Position numbers and translations under genes: made by a program
The notes under the pieces: generated by a model
What the model saw: only the letters and a program-made list of their open reading frames with translations
What the model was told of the DNA's origin: nothing
Databases searched by the model: none
Assembly (NCBI RefSeq): GCF_002776525.5
Contig: NC_045438.1
Coordinates: 154,098,814-154,162,813, forward strand
Origin: Piliocolobus tephrosceles
Taxonomy: Eukaryota; Chordata; Mammalia; Primates; Cercopithecidae
Direction of reading: 5' to 3'
Length of the DNA: 64,000 bases
Shown: positions 46,831-57,171 of the stretch, piece after piece
Layout of the letters: each line of letters starts with the position of its first letter
Numbering within the stretch: the stretch's first letter is position 1

Positions 46831-47400
46831 TAAGGAGAGGGCCCCTGAAGTTTGTTGGATTTATTTCCCACCTTCTTACATGCAAATTTCTTACCAATAG
46901 GTCTAAAGTAGTTACTGCTTCTTACTCACTAGGTCCAATCAACATAATGCCATTAATCGCATGGACTAGTGTAATACCTTGTGAAAGTGATTGAGACTCC
47001 CATGAATTAGATTATAATACAGTGCTGGAGAGAGTTAGCATAACCCTGAGATAGAGCAGTAAAGGTGTATTGCTGGCCTTGCAGTGAAAGAAAACTGCTG
47101 TTGGTAGTCTTTATTGACGGATATGAAGAAAAAGACATTCGTCAAATCGTAGTTGCATATCAGGTTTCAGAGAATACGCTAATTTGCTCAAGCAATGAAA
47201 CCACATCTGGTACAGCAGCTGCCAAGGGGAGTCACCACCTGGTTAAGCTTATGATAATTCACTGTCATTCTGCAAGATCCAACCGTCTTTTACATAGGTC
47301 AAATAGGCAAGATGAATGGGAACGTGGTAGAAATCACCACCCCTGCATTTTTCAAATCTCCGATGTTGTCACTAATCTCTGAAATCCCTTCAGGGATGCA
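46831..47400 (-). pseudogene. ERVL reverse transcriptase remnant with lost catalytic motif
   Basis: At the place expected for the RT YxDD motif (about 46,935-46,962, minus strand) the readable frame is 'HAINGIMLIG'. The catalytic aspartate pair is replaced by asparagine-glycine. A further conserved stretch near 47,341-47,400 reads 'GISEISDNIGDLKNAG'. Multiple stops. Non-functional. Confidence 0.65.
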
Positions 47401-48335
47401 GTATTGCCTTTGGCTTACTATTAGAAAATTCCAGTAGTTCTTTTGAACTGTAGTACACTTCCTTGTGAATTACATTTTCTACCTTACCTTTAGGAGCCTA
47501 CTAGGACTTGAATCAAGTTATGGATCTAGAAGCAAAGAGGGGTGATAGAAATGGGTCTTGAGGAGAATCATTGTCTAGCATGTCATCTACTACAGAGGAG
47601 GTCATTACAGTTTTCTAGGACAATGCAAGTTTAATCCCATCAGATGAGAGGTGAGGGGCTGAAGAGGCCACTACCACTGGGAGTGGGAAGGTGACTTCCA
47701 CAAAGGATAGAGAGACCTCTTCCACTGGCAAATATTTATCAGATTCCAGGGGCTCGATTTCCCCAGTTTCATCAGGTCTTCCGACATATCCCCATTCCAA
47801 CTAGCAAAGTGCATATCTTCCTCACTTCAACGTTAGACTCCTGTGAGGCTGACAGTTTAACCTGTGCAGTAATTCAGCCAGTCTCAGGATAAGATTCTGT
47901 GTTTGATTTTAGCAATCATAGCCCTGCTGCTAAAAGCAATAACGATATTTCAGGGCACACATAGAAGATTTCAGGTTTTGTACATGGGGCTTAAACTGAA
48001 GATTCAAATCCCTGAGCTCATCCTTTTCTTTCTCCACTTTGTCCAGTGACATTTGGATCAACCAGCCAATCTCATTATACTTGTTAGTTTGCCAAAAAAA
48101 AATTGTTCATAAGTATATACATAGCCCCCCACAACCACCCCCAGCTCCTTGCTTCTTGTAAGAGGTTGCTAAGGAGTACCCAATGGTGGTATTTTACGTA
48201 TCTCTATTGTAAGATCATGCCATGGACTACCAGTGCTCTCATTACTACTAAAAATAAAGTCATAAGCATCTTTAAATCTAATCAGATTAGAGAGCCAATT
48301 CCAGAAACCGCAGAACCAATTCAGAAAACCCATCA
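47401..48335 (-). mobile_element. Upstream part of the ERVL fragment (gag/protease side, eroded)
   Basis: By position this would hold the RT N-terminal, protease and gag regions. I see only weak retroviral resemblance and no named motif, so the assignment is by continuity and low confidence. Confidence 0.35.
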
Positions 48336-48344
48336 TTAACATTC

Positions 48345-48678
48345 CTTTTTTTTTTCTTTTTAATTTAATTTAATTTAATTTTTTGAGACAGGGTCTCATT
48401 CTATTGCCCAGGCTGTAGTGCAGTGGTGCTATCGCAGCTCACTGCAGCTTCAGCTACCTGGGCTCGAGCAATTTTCTCACTTCAGCCTTCTGAGTAGCTA
48501 GGACCACAGACACACTACCCTATGCCTAGCTAGTTTTTTTTTTTTTTTTTTTTTTTTGTAGCGATGAGGTCTCACTATGTTACCCAGGCTGCTTTCAAAC
48601 TCCTGGGCTCAGGCGATCGTCCTACCTTGGCCTCCCAAAATGATGGGATTACAGGCGCGAGCCACAGCACCTGGACTT
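48345..48678 (-). mobile_element. AluJ-type element
   Basis: Antisense old Alu with (TTTAA)n in its tail region and a T-run of about 24 in the middle linker (48,534-48,557). TSD 'catcattaacattc' (48,331-48,344) and 'catccttaacattc' (48,679-48,692), 13 of 14 identical. Confidence 0.93.
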
Positions 48679-48699
48679 CATCCTTAACATTCTGTTTCT

Positions 48700-48825
48700 C
48701 TAGAACTATAAAGGAAGTGGGGATAGTCATACGACATTGCACATGTATTAAATGCACTAAATTGTACACTTAAAAATGTTTAAAATATAAATTTTACGTG
48801 TATTTTGCCACAATAAAAAAAAAAC
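48700..48825 (+). mobile_element. L1M 3' end fragment
   Basis: 'gcactaaattgtacacttaa' and 'gtgtattttgccacaataaa' before an A-run match the end of old L1 3' UTRs. Confidence 0.7.
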
Positions 48826-50140
48826 AGTTACAAAAAAGGAAAAGAAATATCACAGGCCTGAATGAACGCAGGCAAGGGCAAAAAGACCCTCAATTCAGAG
48901 TTTAACTCAACAGGAAGTGCTGATCAATTTGATGGTTGAATAAGGATAAAAGCTCAGAGTTTTAGAGTTTTAAGAAATAAAATATGAGTCTAAGGTTTTC
49001 TATCTGTAACTTTACATTCATCTTGCTTCTAGGATTTAGTCAAAAGTCTTTTCAACTTTTGGACCAATGAGTCTATGCTAATTTGCACTTTCAACTGAAC
49101 ATTCATACTGTCATTTTGTCCCAGGCAGAATTAAAGTAAAGATTCAAGATCTGGGCTTGAATCTTTACCTACTTACCAAGATGTACCTACTTCTTCCGGG
49201 GACAACATTCATGATTCTTAAAGATCTCACAAGCGTGCCTTCTAAGGTGAATTATAAACAGTGCCAAAGAATTTGCTTCACCACATGCCTATAAGGTGGT
49301 GAATCAGGCTTAACTCTTCCCCCCCACCCCCATTTCCCCATTCACATCTCACCTGACGTCTTCCTTTGACCTACTTTTTCAGAAATCAAAGAAGTAATCT
49401 TAGGTGGTGATTTGAAGTCCCACAGCCATTGGTACTTACTCCTCTTAAGCTACCCTGCTTTCTGTTCCTTCTTTCTACTGTCCAGGGTAAGTGGCTGGAA
49501 GTAGTAAGGGGTCAATGCCAAGTGAAATCCTCTGGCATTTTCTTCTGACATCCAGGAATCTGCAAAGTGAGTTTGCTGGGAGCGTCCAGTTTTTTCAGCT
49601 TAACGTTAGGTGTACTTTCTGTCTTCGGCACAAATTGTTTCCAAATGCCTGTGGGTTGCAATATGATTTTCCCATCTTGAAAATCTATTAAAAAGGAAGA
49701 GATTCTTCACTTCTCCCCACCCCACCTCCAGGCACTGCAGATGGCGATTAACACCCTACGCAGCCCCTCCCCGTAGCATCATCAATTTTTTGCCTGCATT
49801 GCATCTACTTCACAGTTCGAGACATGCCAAATCACACACGTTCTAAGTACTTGTTGCTAGCAACAAATCTCTCTTCCTCAGTGGCCAAGCAGACTATATT
49901 TGGAATGTCAGAGCACCTAGCCCTTCCCTGGCCCACTTTCTTTAGCTGAGAAGTCTCCAAGCCTTAAAGTAACCTCACCCATGTTTCTTTGGGTTCTGCT
50001 TGTTGAAGGAACTCTTTGGATTATCTCAGCAAAACACAAAGTGACAACAAAACAGAGAAACAATCAGATTCTTTTCCATAAACTCCTTTTCTGTAAAAGT
50101 GAGTGTTATTAATCCCTACCTTATGAAACAATTGTGAATG
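48826..50140. other. Unassigned single-copy interval
   Basis: No gene or named repeat recognised. Includes poly-C/T near 49,318-49,331. Confidence 0.4.
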
Positions 50141-50159
50141 TATTTAATGAGCTCATCAA

Positions 50160-50786
50160 AATATACATACATATATATATGTATATATAGAGAGAAAGAG
50201 AGTCTCACTCTGTTGCCCAGGCTGGAGTGCAGTGGCACAATCTCGGCTCGCTGCAACCTCCATCATCTCACAGGTTCAAGCAATTCTCCTGCCTCAGCCT
50301 CCCAAGTAGCTGGGATTACAGGCGCTCACCACCAAGCCCAGCTAATTTTTTTTTTCTTTTTGGAGACAGAATCTCATTCTGTTGCCCAGGCTGGAGTGCA
50401 ATGGGGTAATCTTGGCTCACTGAAACCTCCGCTTCCTGGGTTCAAGCTTCCTGCCTCAGCCTCCTGAATAGCTGGGACTACATGCAAATGCTGCCAAACC
50501 AGGCTAATTTTTTTTGTATTTTAATAGAGATGGGGTTTCACCGGGTTGCCCAGGCTGGTCTTGAACTCCTGAACTCAGGCAATTCACCTACCTCGGCCTC
50601 CCAAAGTGCTAAGATTCCAGGCATGAGCCACCGTGCCCGGCCTAATTTTTGTATTTTTAGTAGAGACCGGGTTTTGCCATGTTGGTCAGGCTGGTCTCAC
50701 ACTCCTGACCTCAGGTGATCTGCCGACCTTGGCCTCCCAAAGTCCAAAATGCTGGGATTACAGGTGTGAGCCACCGCGCCCGGCCT
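50160..50786 (-). mobile_element. Alu (outer copy) split by a second Alu
   Basis: Antisense Alu whose parts at 50,190-50,350 and 50,643-50,786 join at 'gctaattttt'. An AT-rich (TA/TACA)n tail precedes it. The 17-bp duplication 'tgagctcatcaaaatat' appears at its two outer ends (about 50,147-50,163 and 50,786-50,802). Confidence 0.93.
50351..50642 (-). mobile_element. Alu (inner copy)
   Basis: Complete antisense Alu inserted in the T-rich middle linker of the outer copy. TSD 'taattttt' at 50,343-50,350 and 50,643-50,650. Confidence 0.93.
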
Positions 50787-50820
50787 GAGCTCATCAAAAT
50801 ATTAAAACTAGTCCATCTTT

Positions 50821-51057
50821 GGCCGAGACGGGCGGATCACGAGGTCAGGAGATGGAGACCATCCTGGCTAACACGGTGAAACCCCGTCTCTACTAAAAAA
50901 TACAAAAAACTAGCCAGGCGTGGTGGCGGACGCATGTAGTCCCAGCTACTCCAGAGGCTGAGGCAGGAGAATGGCGGGAACCCGGGAGGCGGAGCTTGCA
51001 GTGAGCTGAGATCCGGCCACTGCACTCCAGCCTGGGCGATAGAGCAAGACTCCACCT

Positions 51058-51089
<32 letters not shown>
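50821..51089 (+). mobile_element. 5'-truncated AluY, Old World monkey type, perfect TSD
   Basis: Starts in the left arm at 'ggccgagacgggcggatcac', carries 'gatccggccactgcactcc', and ends in about 31 A residues. 'actagtccatcttt' flanks it perfectly at 50,807-50,820 and 51,090-51,103 (within one base). Little divergence; one of the youngest insertions. Confidence 0.96.
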
Positions 51090-51091
<2 letters not shown>

Positions 51092-51103
51092 AGTCCATCT
51101 TTA

Positions 51104-51184
51104 ATGGCAGTGTAGACCTAGCACATGGCTGGCAGTGTATAACTGCCAGGTGTTTCTCCTCTTTTTTTCACTGTTTCTCTCTCT
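51104..51184. other. Unassigned spacer
   Basis: Nothing recognised. Confidence 0.4.
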
Positions 51185-51722
51185 TTTTTATTGAGGTAAA
51201 ATTCACATAACATAAACCAAATCATTTTAAAGTGAACAATTAAATGGCATTTTGTACTTTCATAGTGTTGTACAATCACATCTCTATCTAGTTCCTAAAT
51301 ATTTCCATCCCCCCAAAAAGGAAACGCATCCCCATTAACCACTCTCCATTTCCCTCTCCTGAGCCTTCACAAACAACAATCGACTTCCTGTCTCCGTACA
51401 TTTACCTGTTTCGGTTATTTTATTTAAGTGGATTTATATGTGTCTGGCTCCATTCGCTTAGTGTAATATTTTTTTAGGTTTTTCCATATTGTAACACGTT
51501 TTGGTAATTTATTTCTTGTTCTATCTGAACAATCTTCTGTTGTATGGATATGCCACAATTTGTTATCTATTTATCTGTTGATGAACATTTGTGCTGTTTC
51601 ACCCTTTGATGTTTGTAAATTATAAATAGGGCTGCCATGAACACACATGTACATGTATTGGTTTGAGTGCCTGTTTTCAATTCTTTTGAGTATATAACTA
51701 GGAGTGAAATTGGTATTCACCT
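51185..51722 (-). mobile_element. L1M 3' portion (part 1), antisense
   Basis: 'tattgaggtaaaattcacat' opens the antisense 3' end of an old L1. Later text is 'gtatggatatgccacaattt', 'agggctgccatgaacacaca', 'ttgagtatataactaggagt'. The same L1 text appears to resume at 53,262 after about 1.5 kb of inserted or rearranged sequence. Confidence 0.85.
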
Positions 51723-52405
51723 TTTTTTTTCTTCTCTTAATGATCTCATGTCTGCACGATCCTTAATGATGCCCTGTTTTAAAATTCCTGACGTTGTTTG
51801 TCACTAGTTCATTTGTCTCTAGTTTAACTGACCAATCTTGACAGCAATTTTTCACTTTTATTAGTATTTTAAGGAATCTTCCTGTGGTTTTGAGAACCTT
51901 GTCTGCTTATACATTTGGATTCGTGATAATGATTGCTTTCTCTTTGGATTTGTTTTGCCACTCCTTTGGTAATGTCTGGAAAGGGCTGCTTAGCTGACAC
52001 GATCGAGGCTCCATTCGTTTGTCCTGGGATCTCTCATCAGGCCTGTGCACTCCCAGACCTCTAAGGGCCGCCCACCTGCATCTTTGTCAGAGGGCCATCC
52101 CCAGGCTGCCCGAACTTTCTCAGCCTATGGCCATAGTGGGCTGGAGGTGCGTGGGAACTAACAGCCTCCGGAGGAAACCTTTAACTAAAGACCAAAGGCT
52201 GTCAGGGTGTAAATACCCTTCTTGCCCTTCGGCTGGGATAATTCTGAAGCATATTTTACTAAGTTTTCTAGAGTTCTTCTTGGTAATTAATGCAATCAAG
52301 CTCCAGTCTCCTGCTGTGATGACTGCCTTCATAACACACCCTTTATTAGTTATCTGTCTTCCCTTCATATCTCACTTCCTACCTGTTCCTACTTGTCTAT
52401 TTCCC
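51723..52405. other. Unassigned sequence between L1 parts
   Basis: No gene or named repeat recognised. A 142-codon plus-strand frame (52,019-52,447) runs into the MLT1 LTR and shows no family motif. Confidence 0.4.
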
Positions 52406-52812
52406 TGTGAGGGACTGAATTGTGAGCCCCTCAAATTCAACATATGAAGCCCCTAAATTTATTTGTTCAAGTCTGAAGTCAAGGTACCTAAGAGTGTGGC
52501 TTTATTTGGAGATACAGCTTGAAAGAGGTGATGAAATTAAAATGAGATCATGAAGGTGCACCCTAATCCACTATGACTGGTGTCCTTATAAGAAGAGATT
52601 AGGACGCAGACACACACAGAGGGAATCCCATGGGCAGACACAGGGAGAACACAGACATCTGCAAGCCAAGGGCAGGGGCCTCAGAAGAAACCAAACCTGC
52701 TGACTCCTTGATCTCAGATTTCAGCCTCAAGAACTGTGAGAAAAAAAAATTTCTGTTGTTTAAGCCCCCTAGCCTGTGATACTTTGTTGCGGCAGCCCAA
52801 GCTAATTAATTC
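52406..52812 (+). mobile_element. MaLR solo LTR (MLT1 type)
   Basis: 'tgtgagggactgaattgtga', 'gatttatttgttcaagtctg'-like start, then 'ctgactccttgatctcagat' and 'gaactgtgagaaaaaaaaat'. Ends near 'gcagcccaagctaatta'. Confidence 0.85.
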
Positions 52813-52884
52813 ACTCCCAATTAAACTGTTCGCCCTTGAATCCTTGGCTCAAGGTCTGCTTCTGGGGAACCCAAGCTAAGATTC

Positions 52885-53105
52885 AAAGTTTATTGATTTT
52901 TTTCAGTGTTTCTTCTTTTCTAAATATGCATTTGAAGCTATAAATTCCCTTCTAAGCATGGCTAACACTCTGATATGTAGTATTTGATAGTGTAATGATA
53001 AGTATTTGTAGTATAATGGTAAGCTTTGATATGCAGTATTATTATTTAATTCAAAGTATTTTCCATTGCAATTTCTATTTAACCTGTGGCTTATTATAAC
53101 TCAGA
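52885..53105 (-). mobile_element. L1 ORF2 fragment, antisense
   Basis: 'gaagctataaattcccttct' and 'ttcaaagtattttccattgc' with 'aacctgtggcttattata' match the antisense mid-ORF2 region of old L1. Confidence 0.65.
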
Positions 53106-53129
53106 GGAGTTTTACATTGGCCTTATAGA

Positions 53130-53250
53130 TGCTCCTGACACATGTGTCACTTCTGCTCACAACTCAAATGACCAGAACTAGCCACAGGGTTCCACCCAGC
53201 CACAGGGGAGCAGAAAGTACAACCTACTGTGTTGTTGTTGCATAGAACAT
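53130..53250. mobile_element. Dispersed LTR-like fragment (unnamed)
   Basis: 'gaccagaactagccacaggg' and 'ccacaggggagcagaaagta' are phrases of a dispersed antisense LTR-like repeat. Confidence 0.4.
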
Positions 53251-53261
53251 CTTTCTACATG

Positions 53262-53545
53262 TTTCCTCTTGCATAGGTGCTAGAATTGCTTTAGAATAGG
53301 CTATAAACCTGGGGTGGAATCATTAAGCCATCTTATTAAACTCCCATCTACCATTTTATTGGAAATCGCCAAGCTGCTTTCCAAAGTGATTGTGCAAGTA
53401 CACATATTGCCTGTGCATATTCTTCCGCACCCTCACAACCCTTCATATTATCAGACTTTTACAATGTTTTGACAATTTTGGAGGCATGAAACAGTATCCT
53501 ATTGTGTTTTAATTTGCATTTCCCTAATAGGCAGGTCAGGCTTTT
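53262..53545 (-). mobile_element. L1M 3' portion (part 2), antisense
   Basis: Resumes near the point where 51,722 stops ('gctataaacctggggtggaa') and continues with 'ccaagctgctttccaaagtg' and 'ttaatttgcatttccctaat'. Probably the same L1 split by later rearrangement or insertions. Confidence 0.75.
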
Positions 53546-53589
53546 TCATTTGTTTGTGGTTGTTGTTGCTTTTTGTTTTTGTTTTTGTT

Positions 53590-53873
53590 TTCTGAGACGG
53601 AGTCTTGCTCTGTCATCAGGCTGGAGTGCATTGGCATGATCACAGCTCACTGCAACTTCCGCCTCCCAGGTTCAAGCGATTCTCCTGCCTCAGCCTCCCA
53701 AGTAGCTGGGACTACAGGCACCTGCCACCACGCCCAACTGATTTTTGTATTTTTAGTAGAGACGGGTTTTCACCATGTTGACCACACTGGTCTCTATCTC
53801 TTGACCTCATGATCCACCCACCTCGGCCTCCCCAAGTATTGGGATTATAGGCGTGAGTCACTGCACCCGACTA
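53590..53873 (-). mobile_element. AluS-type element
   Basis: Antisense full-length Alu after a (GTTTTT)n run. 'aggtcagg' is repeated on both sides (about 53,533-53,541 and 53,873-53,880), a probable TSD. Confidence 0.93.
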
Positions 53874-54121
53874 GGTCAGGTCTGTTTTATACCACATGTC
53901 CTGTGATGGTTTCTACTTTATATAATTGTATTTTTAAAATAAATTTTATAAAATATTTTCCATTTTAATAAAAATTAAGTTTTTGTCCTATTTGATAATA
54001 ATTCGTGGCTCATTTCCCAATAGTTTACATCATAATTCTCTAAAATTAATCCTTGCATTTTAGCAAGATTTCAGGTCTATTTCATTAGCAAGGCTGAATT
54101 TAAGAATGAACTTGAACTTTA
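53874..54121. other. Unassigned AT-rich sequence
   Basis: Nothing recognised. Confidence 0.4.
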
Positions 54122-54474
54122 TCAGGGGTCAGTAAACTTTTTTTTGGTAAAAGACCAATAGACATTTGTTATCTTATTTATTTTTTTGCTTTGCAGGCCA
54201 CATGGTCTCTGTTGCAACTACTCAGCTCTGTTGGTATAGCTGAAAAGCCGATATAGACAATATGGTGTGGCTGTGCTTCCACAAAACTTCACTTGTGGAC
54301 ACTAAAATGTAAATTTTGTATAATTTTCACATGTTACAAAATATAACTCTTCTTTTGACCTTTTTCTCAGCTATTTAAAGATGTAAAAATCATTCTTGAC
54401 TCAGGCTATATAAAAAAGAGGCAACAGGCCATAGTTTGCTCTTGGGCCCTAGCTTGGCACCCCCTGAACTATAT
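54122..54474 (+). mobile_element. hAT-type MER element (copy 3, with insert)
   Basis: Starts 'tcaggggtcagtaaactttt', has 'cacatggtctctgttgcaac', and ends 'ggccatagtttgctcttggg'. About 150 extra bases of AT-rich sequence lie between the usual left and right parts compared with copies 1 and 2. Confidence 0.75.
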
Positions 54475-55765
54475 GAAAGCTTGACTCTAAAGGGAAAGAA
54501 TGTGATAGAAGCTGTCTACCTGCTGTTGAAGCAACTCACATTGCAATCAACATGAAGGATTAAGATCTCGGCCAGGTCTTTCAATCCTCTTTCTCTATTT
54601 TTGTGTCTTACAAGGATTTTCTTAGATAAGTTTCATGAGCACAGTAGATCCAATGGTCTCAAAAGATTTATCCTGTATTCTGCACTCACAGGTGTTTCAC
54701 ACAGCAAAGCCCAGGAGCACTGGTCTCGCAGCCTCTGGATAACTAGATCAAACTTGTCTCTCACCAGTAGTTCAAAAAAATCCATGCTATCCTCATGCAA
54801 ATAAACTTATGAAATGCTTTGCCAAATGATTTGTTCAGAACAGTAAAAGCTGGATGCCACTTTGTGTGGAAGAAGAGGAGATCCAGTAATGACAATACAT
54901 CCTTTGTCAGAAAGACTTACAAAGGCTGTGACATTCTTCTTTGGAGTGTTGTCATTGTGTTGGAAGGGATGAAGTGGTTCTAGGGCACACAAAAAAAGGG
55001 TTAGGAACATCTGAGAAGACTACAGATAAGTCCTTACTGCTGATTTTGGACACAGGTAGGTTACAGAGATGTCACACAAGCCCTCTGGCTTATCAGTAAC
55101 CCCGGGTCTGCCTCTGCAAGGCTAATACCATGGTCACTATACTCTATCTCTCTGAAATGCTCTGGAGTCTATTCCGCATGTAACTGAATGTTTGTTGAGG
55201 TAGAAAAACCATACTTTGGCCAAATAAGTCTTTGGTTTGTTCCAGGCCAGCCATATGAAGATTCAGATGAGCAGCCTGTGCTTCCTTTGCCTTATCTCTC
55301 AAATGCTGAGGCTTTATTTCTATTCCACCTTGAACAATTTTGTTTGAGTACAACATATTTACTGATATTGTCAGCTCAAGTCATTGTGGAATGAATACTT
55401 AGATGCTGCGTTCTTCCAAAAACTGAGCAGAACCTCCCTCCTGTGAACATTTTCAGTAGGTTGTTTTCAAGGTGAGAAAGTGGGAGGGAGAAGGGGACGA
55501 GCATCGAAGTAAATATTTTTTTCTTCTTTTACTTTTGTTACTGGGAACTTTCCTGTCGAGGAAGGCAGGTCCCCTTTTATTTTATCAGATGCAGAGGAGT
55601 TATGGTACCTCTGTTACCAGCTCTTTATCCACAATTTATGTTTGTAACAAGGGACCTGTTGCTACCAGTTACTGATAAAAACAAAAGCTGGTGACTTTCT
55701 GGAAGAAGGGGGCAGGTGAAGAGAGTTGCATCATGGCCACACTCCTCTAAGTTTCTAATTGTCTG
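54475..55765. other. Unassigned interval, possibly an old processed pseudogene
   Basis: Minus-strand text contains amino-acid-like stretches such as 'HLNLHMAGLEQTKDLFGQ' (55,144-55,356) and 'VTAFVSLSDKGCIVITGS' (54,807-55,010), in different frames with stops. I cannot match them to a family, so they may be a decayed retrocopy or chance. Confidence 0.3.
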
Positions 55766-56056
55766 TTTATTTTTTGAGACAGAGTCTCATTCTGTTGTCC
55801 AAGGTGGAGTGTAGTGGCTCAATTTCAGCTCACTGCAACTTCCGCCTCCCAGTTCAAGCGATTCTCCTGCCTCAGCCTCCCTAGTGGCTGTGACTACAGA
55901 CCCATGCCACCATGCCTGGCTAATTTTTGTGTTTTTTGTAGAGACAAGGGTTTGCCATATGGGCCAGACTGGTCTCAAACTCCTGACCTCAGGGGATCCA
56001 CTCACCTCGGCCTCCCAAAGTGCTGGGATTACAGGCATGAGCCACCGTGCCTGGCT
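55766..56056 (-). mobile_element. AluS-type element
   Basis: Antisense, full length. The 12-mer 'ttctaattgtct' flanks it perfectly (about 55,753-55,764 and 56,057-56,068). Confidence 0.95.
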
Positions 56057-56068
56057 TCTAATTGTCTT

Positions 56069-56909
56069 TTTAAAAGCCTTTTCCCCTCTTTTGTGTGTGA
56101 GTTAACTTCACCCTCACTGACCACCAATAACAAAAAAATAAGAAATAAAGAAGTGAAGTGAGAGATGTTTAGAATATTTCTGTGATGTCAAGGCAGATCC
56201 AGTAATTAAAGTTTTCCCTTCCGCCTATCTCAATTTGATCCCAATACACATTTTTTTTTTTTTTTTTTTTAGGTAAGTAACTTCTGATTTCATAACCCAC
56301 TATAGCATATAATTCTCGGGCTGTTAATGGAGTAGAAGTCATTCCTGTGGCTGGCATATCTGAACTGCCTGCATATCAGTATCTTTTGAGAGAGAGCACC
56401 AAATAATCGTTCAAAGCCTAGAAGTGAAAAAGAACAATCCATTCACACGTGAAACATTTATTGGATATCTTATATTTTAAAAACATTGACTCATCACTCT
56501 GGGATATGAATAAAAAATTAGAGGAGAAAAGATGAATATAAAAACATATGGCAACTGAAGAAGGACTGAAGAGCTGATAGCAAGGATTCTGTCTCAGGTG
56601 TTTCCAAAGGCAGAGAGAGTCTACAAATCAATTCCAAAGACATGTGTTCTCCCTCCAATTCGGCTACCACCACGACTCCAACTGACCCCTTAGGGATTCA
56701 CGTTCCCCTTATATTTCTGGGAGGAGAACAAAATTGGTTCTACCTTAAGAACCAAAACAACAACATGGGTCCTGTGCTAATCTGAAAGGTATTTTTATTT
56801 AAGGAAGAGACTTGGGTGTTTTTCATGTTAAGGTTAGATATTTTCTCTGGGGACTGTGATGAACACCTCCTGAAAAGTGAAAATCTAACGGGGTGTGTAT
56901 GTGTGTGTG

Positions 56910-56912
<3 letters not shown>
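56069..56912. other. Unassigned sequence
   Basis: No gene or named repeat. Poly-T run at 56,251-56,270. Confidence 0.4.

Positions 56913-56953
<41 letters not shown>
56913..56953 (+). repeat. (GT)20 microsatellite
   Basis: Uninterrupted GT run with imperfect GT units just before it (56,894-56,910). Confidence 0.97.
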
Positions 56954-56954
<1 letters not shown>

Positions 56955-57171
56955 AAGTGTGTAGAAGTTTCTTCTAGAACTATAACATTTCTTAGGTAAT
57001 AATTTTCACACTTGCTAAGTTCTGAGTGAATCTAAACTATTTTGCTTTGAGTTTGTCTTCCTATTACTAATCCATTTTCTGCTCTAGAGGATTTTGAAGA
57101 TAAGGTAGGTTTTGAACCTAGCCCACTGACTGCCAAGCAATAGTCACTTATATGGAAAGCAAAAAAAATAA
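56954..57171. other. Unassigned sequence
   Basis: Nothing recognised. Confidence 0.4.

Larger units (their letters stand above)
44557..48335 (-). mobile_element. ERVL-type endogenous retrovirus internal fragment (pol region)
   Basis: Antisense remnant of an ERVL provirus. From high to low coordinates it carries RT, the RNase H-side region, integrase and a dUTPase-like segment, the ERVL gene order (dUTPase after integrase). All reading frames are broken by stops and shifts. LTRs are not recognised, and the edge near 48,335 is uncertain. An AluY and an AluJ border it. No intact protein. Confidence 0.85.
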
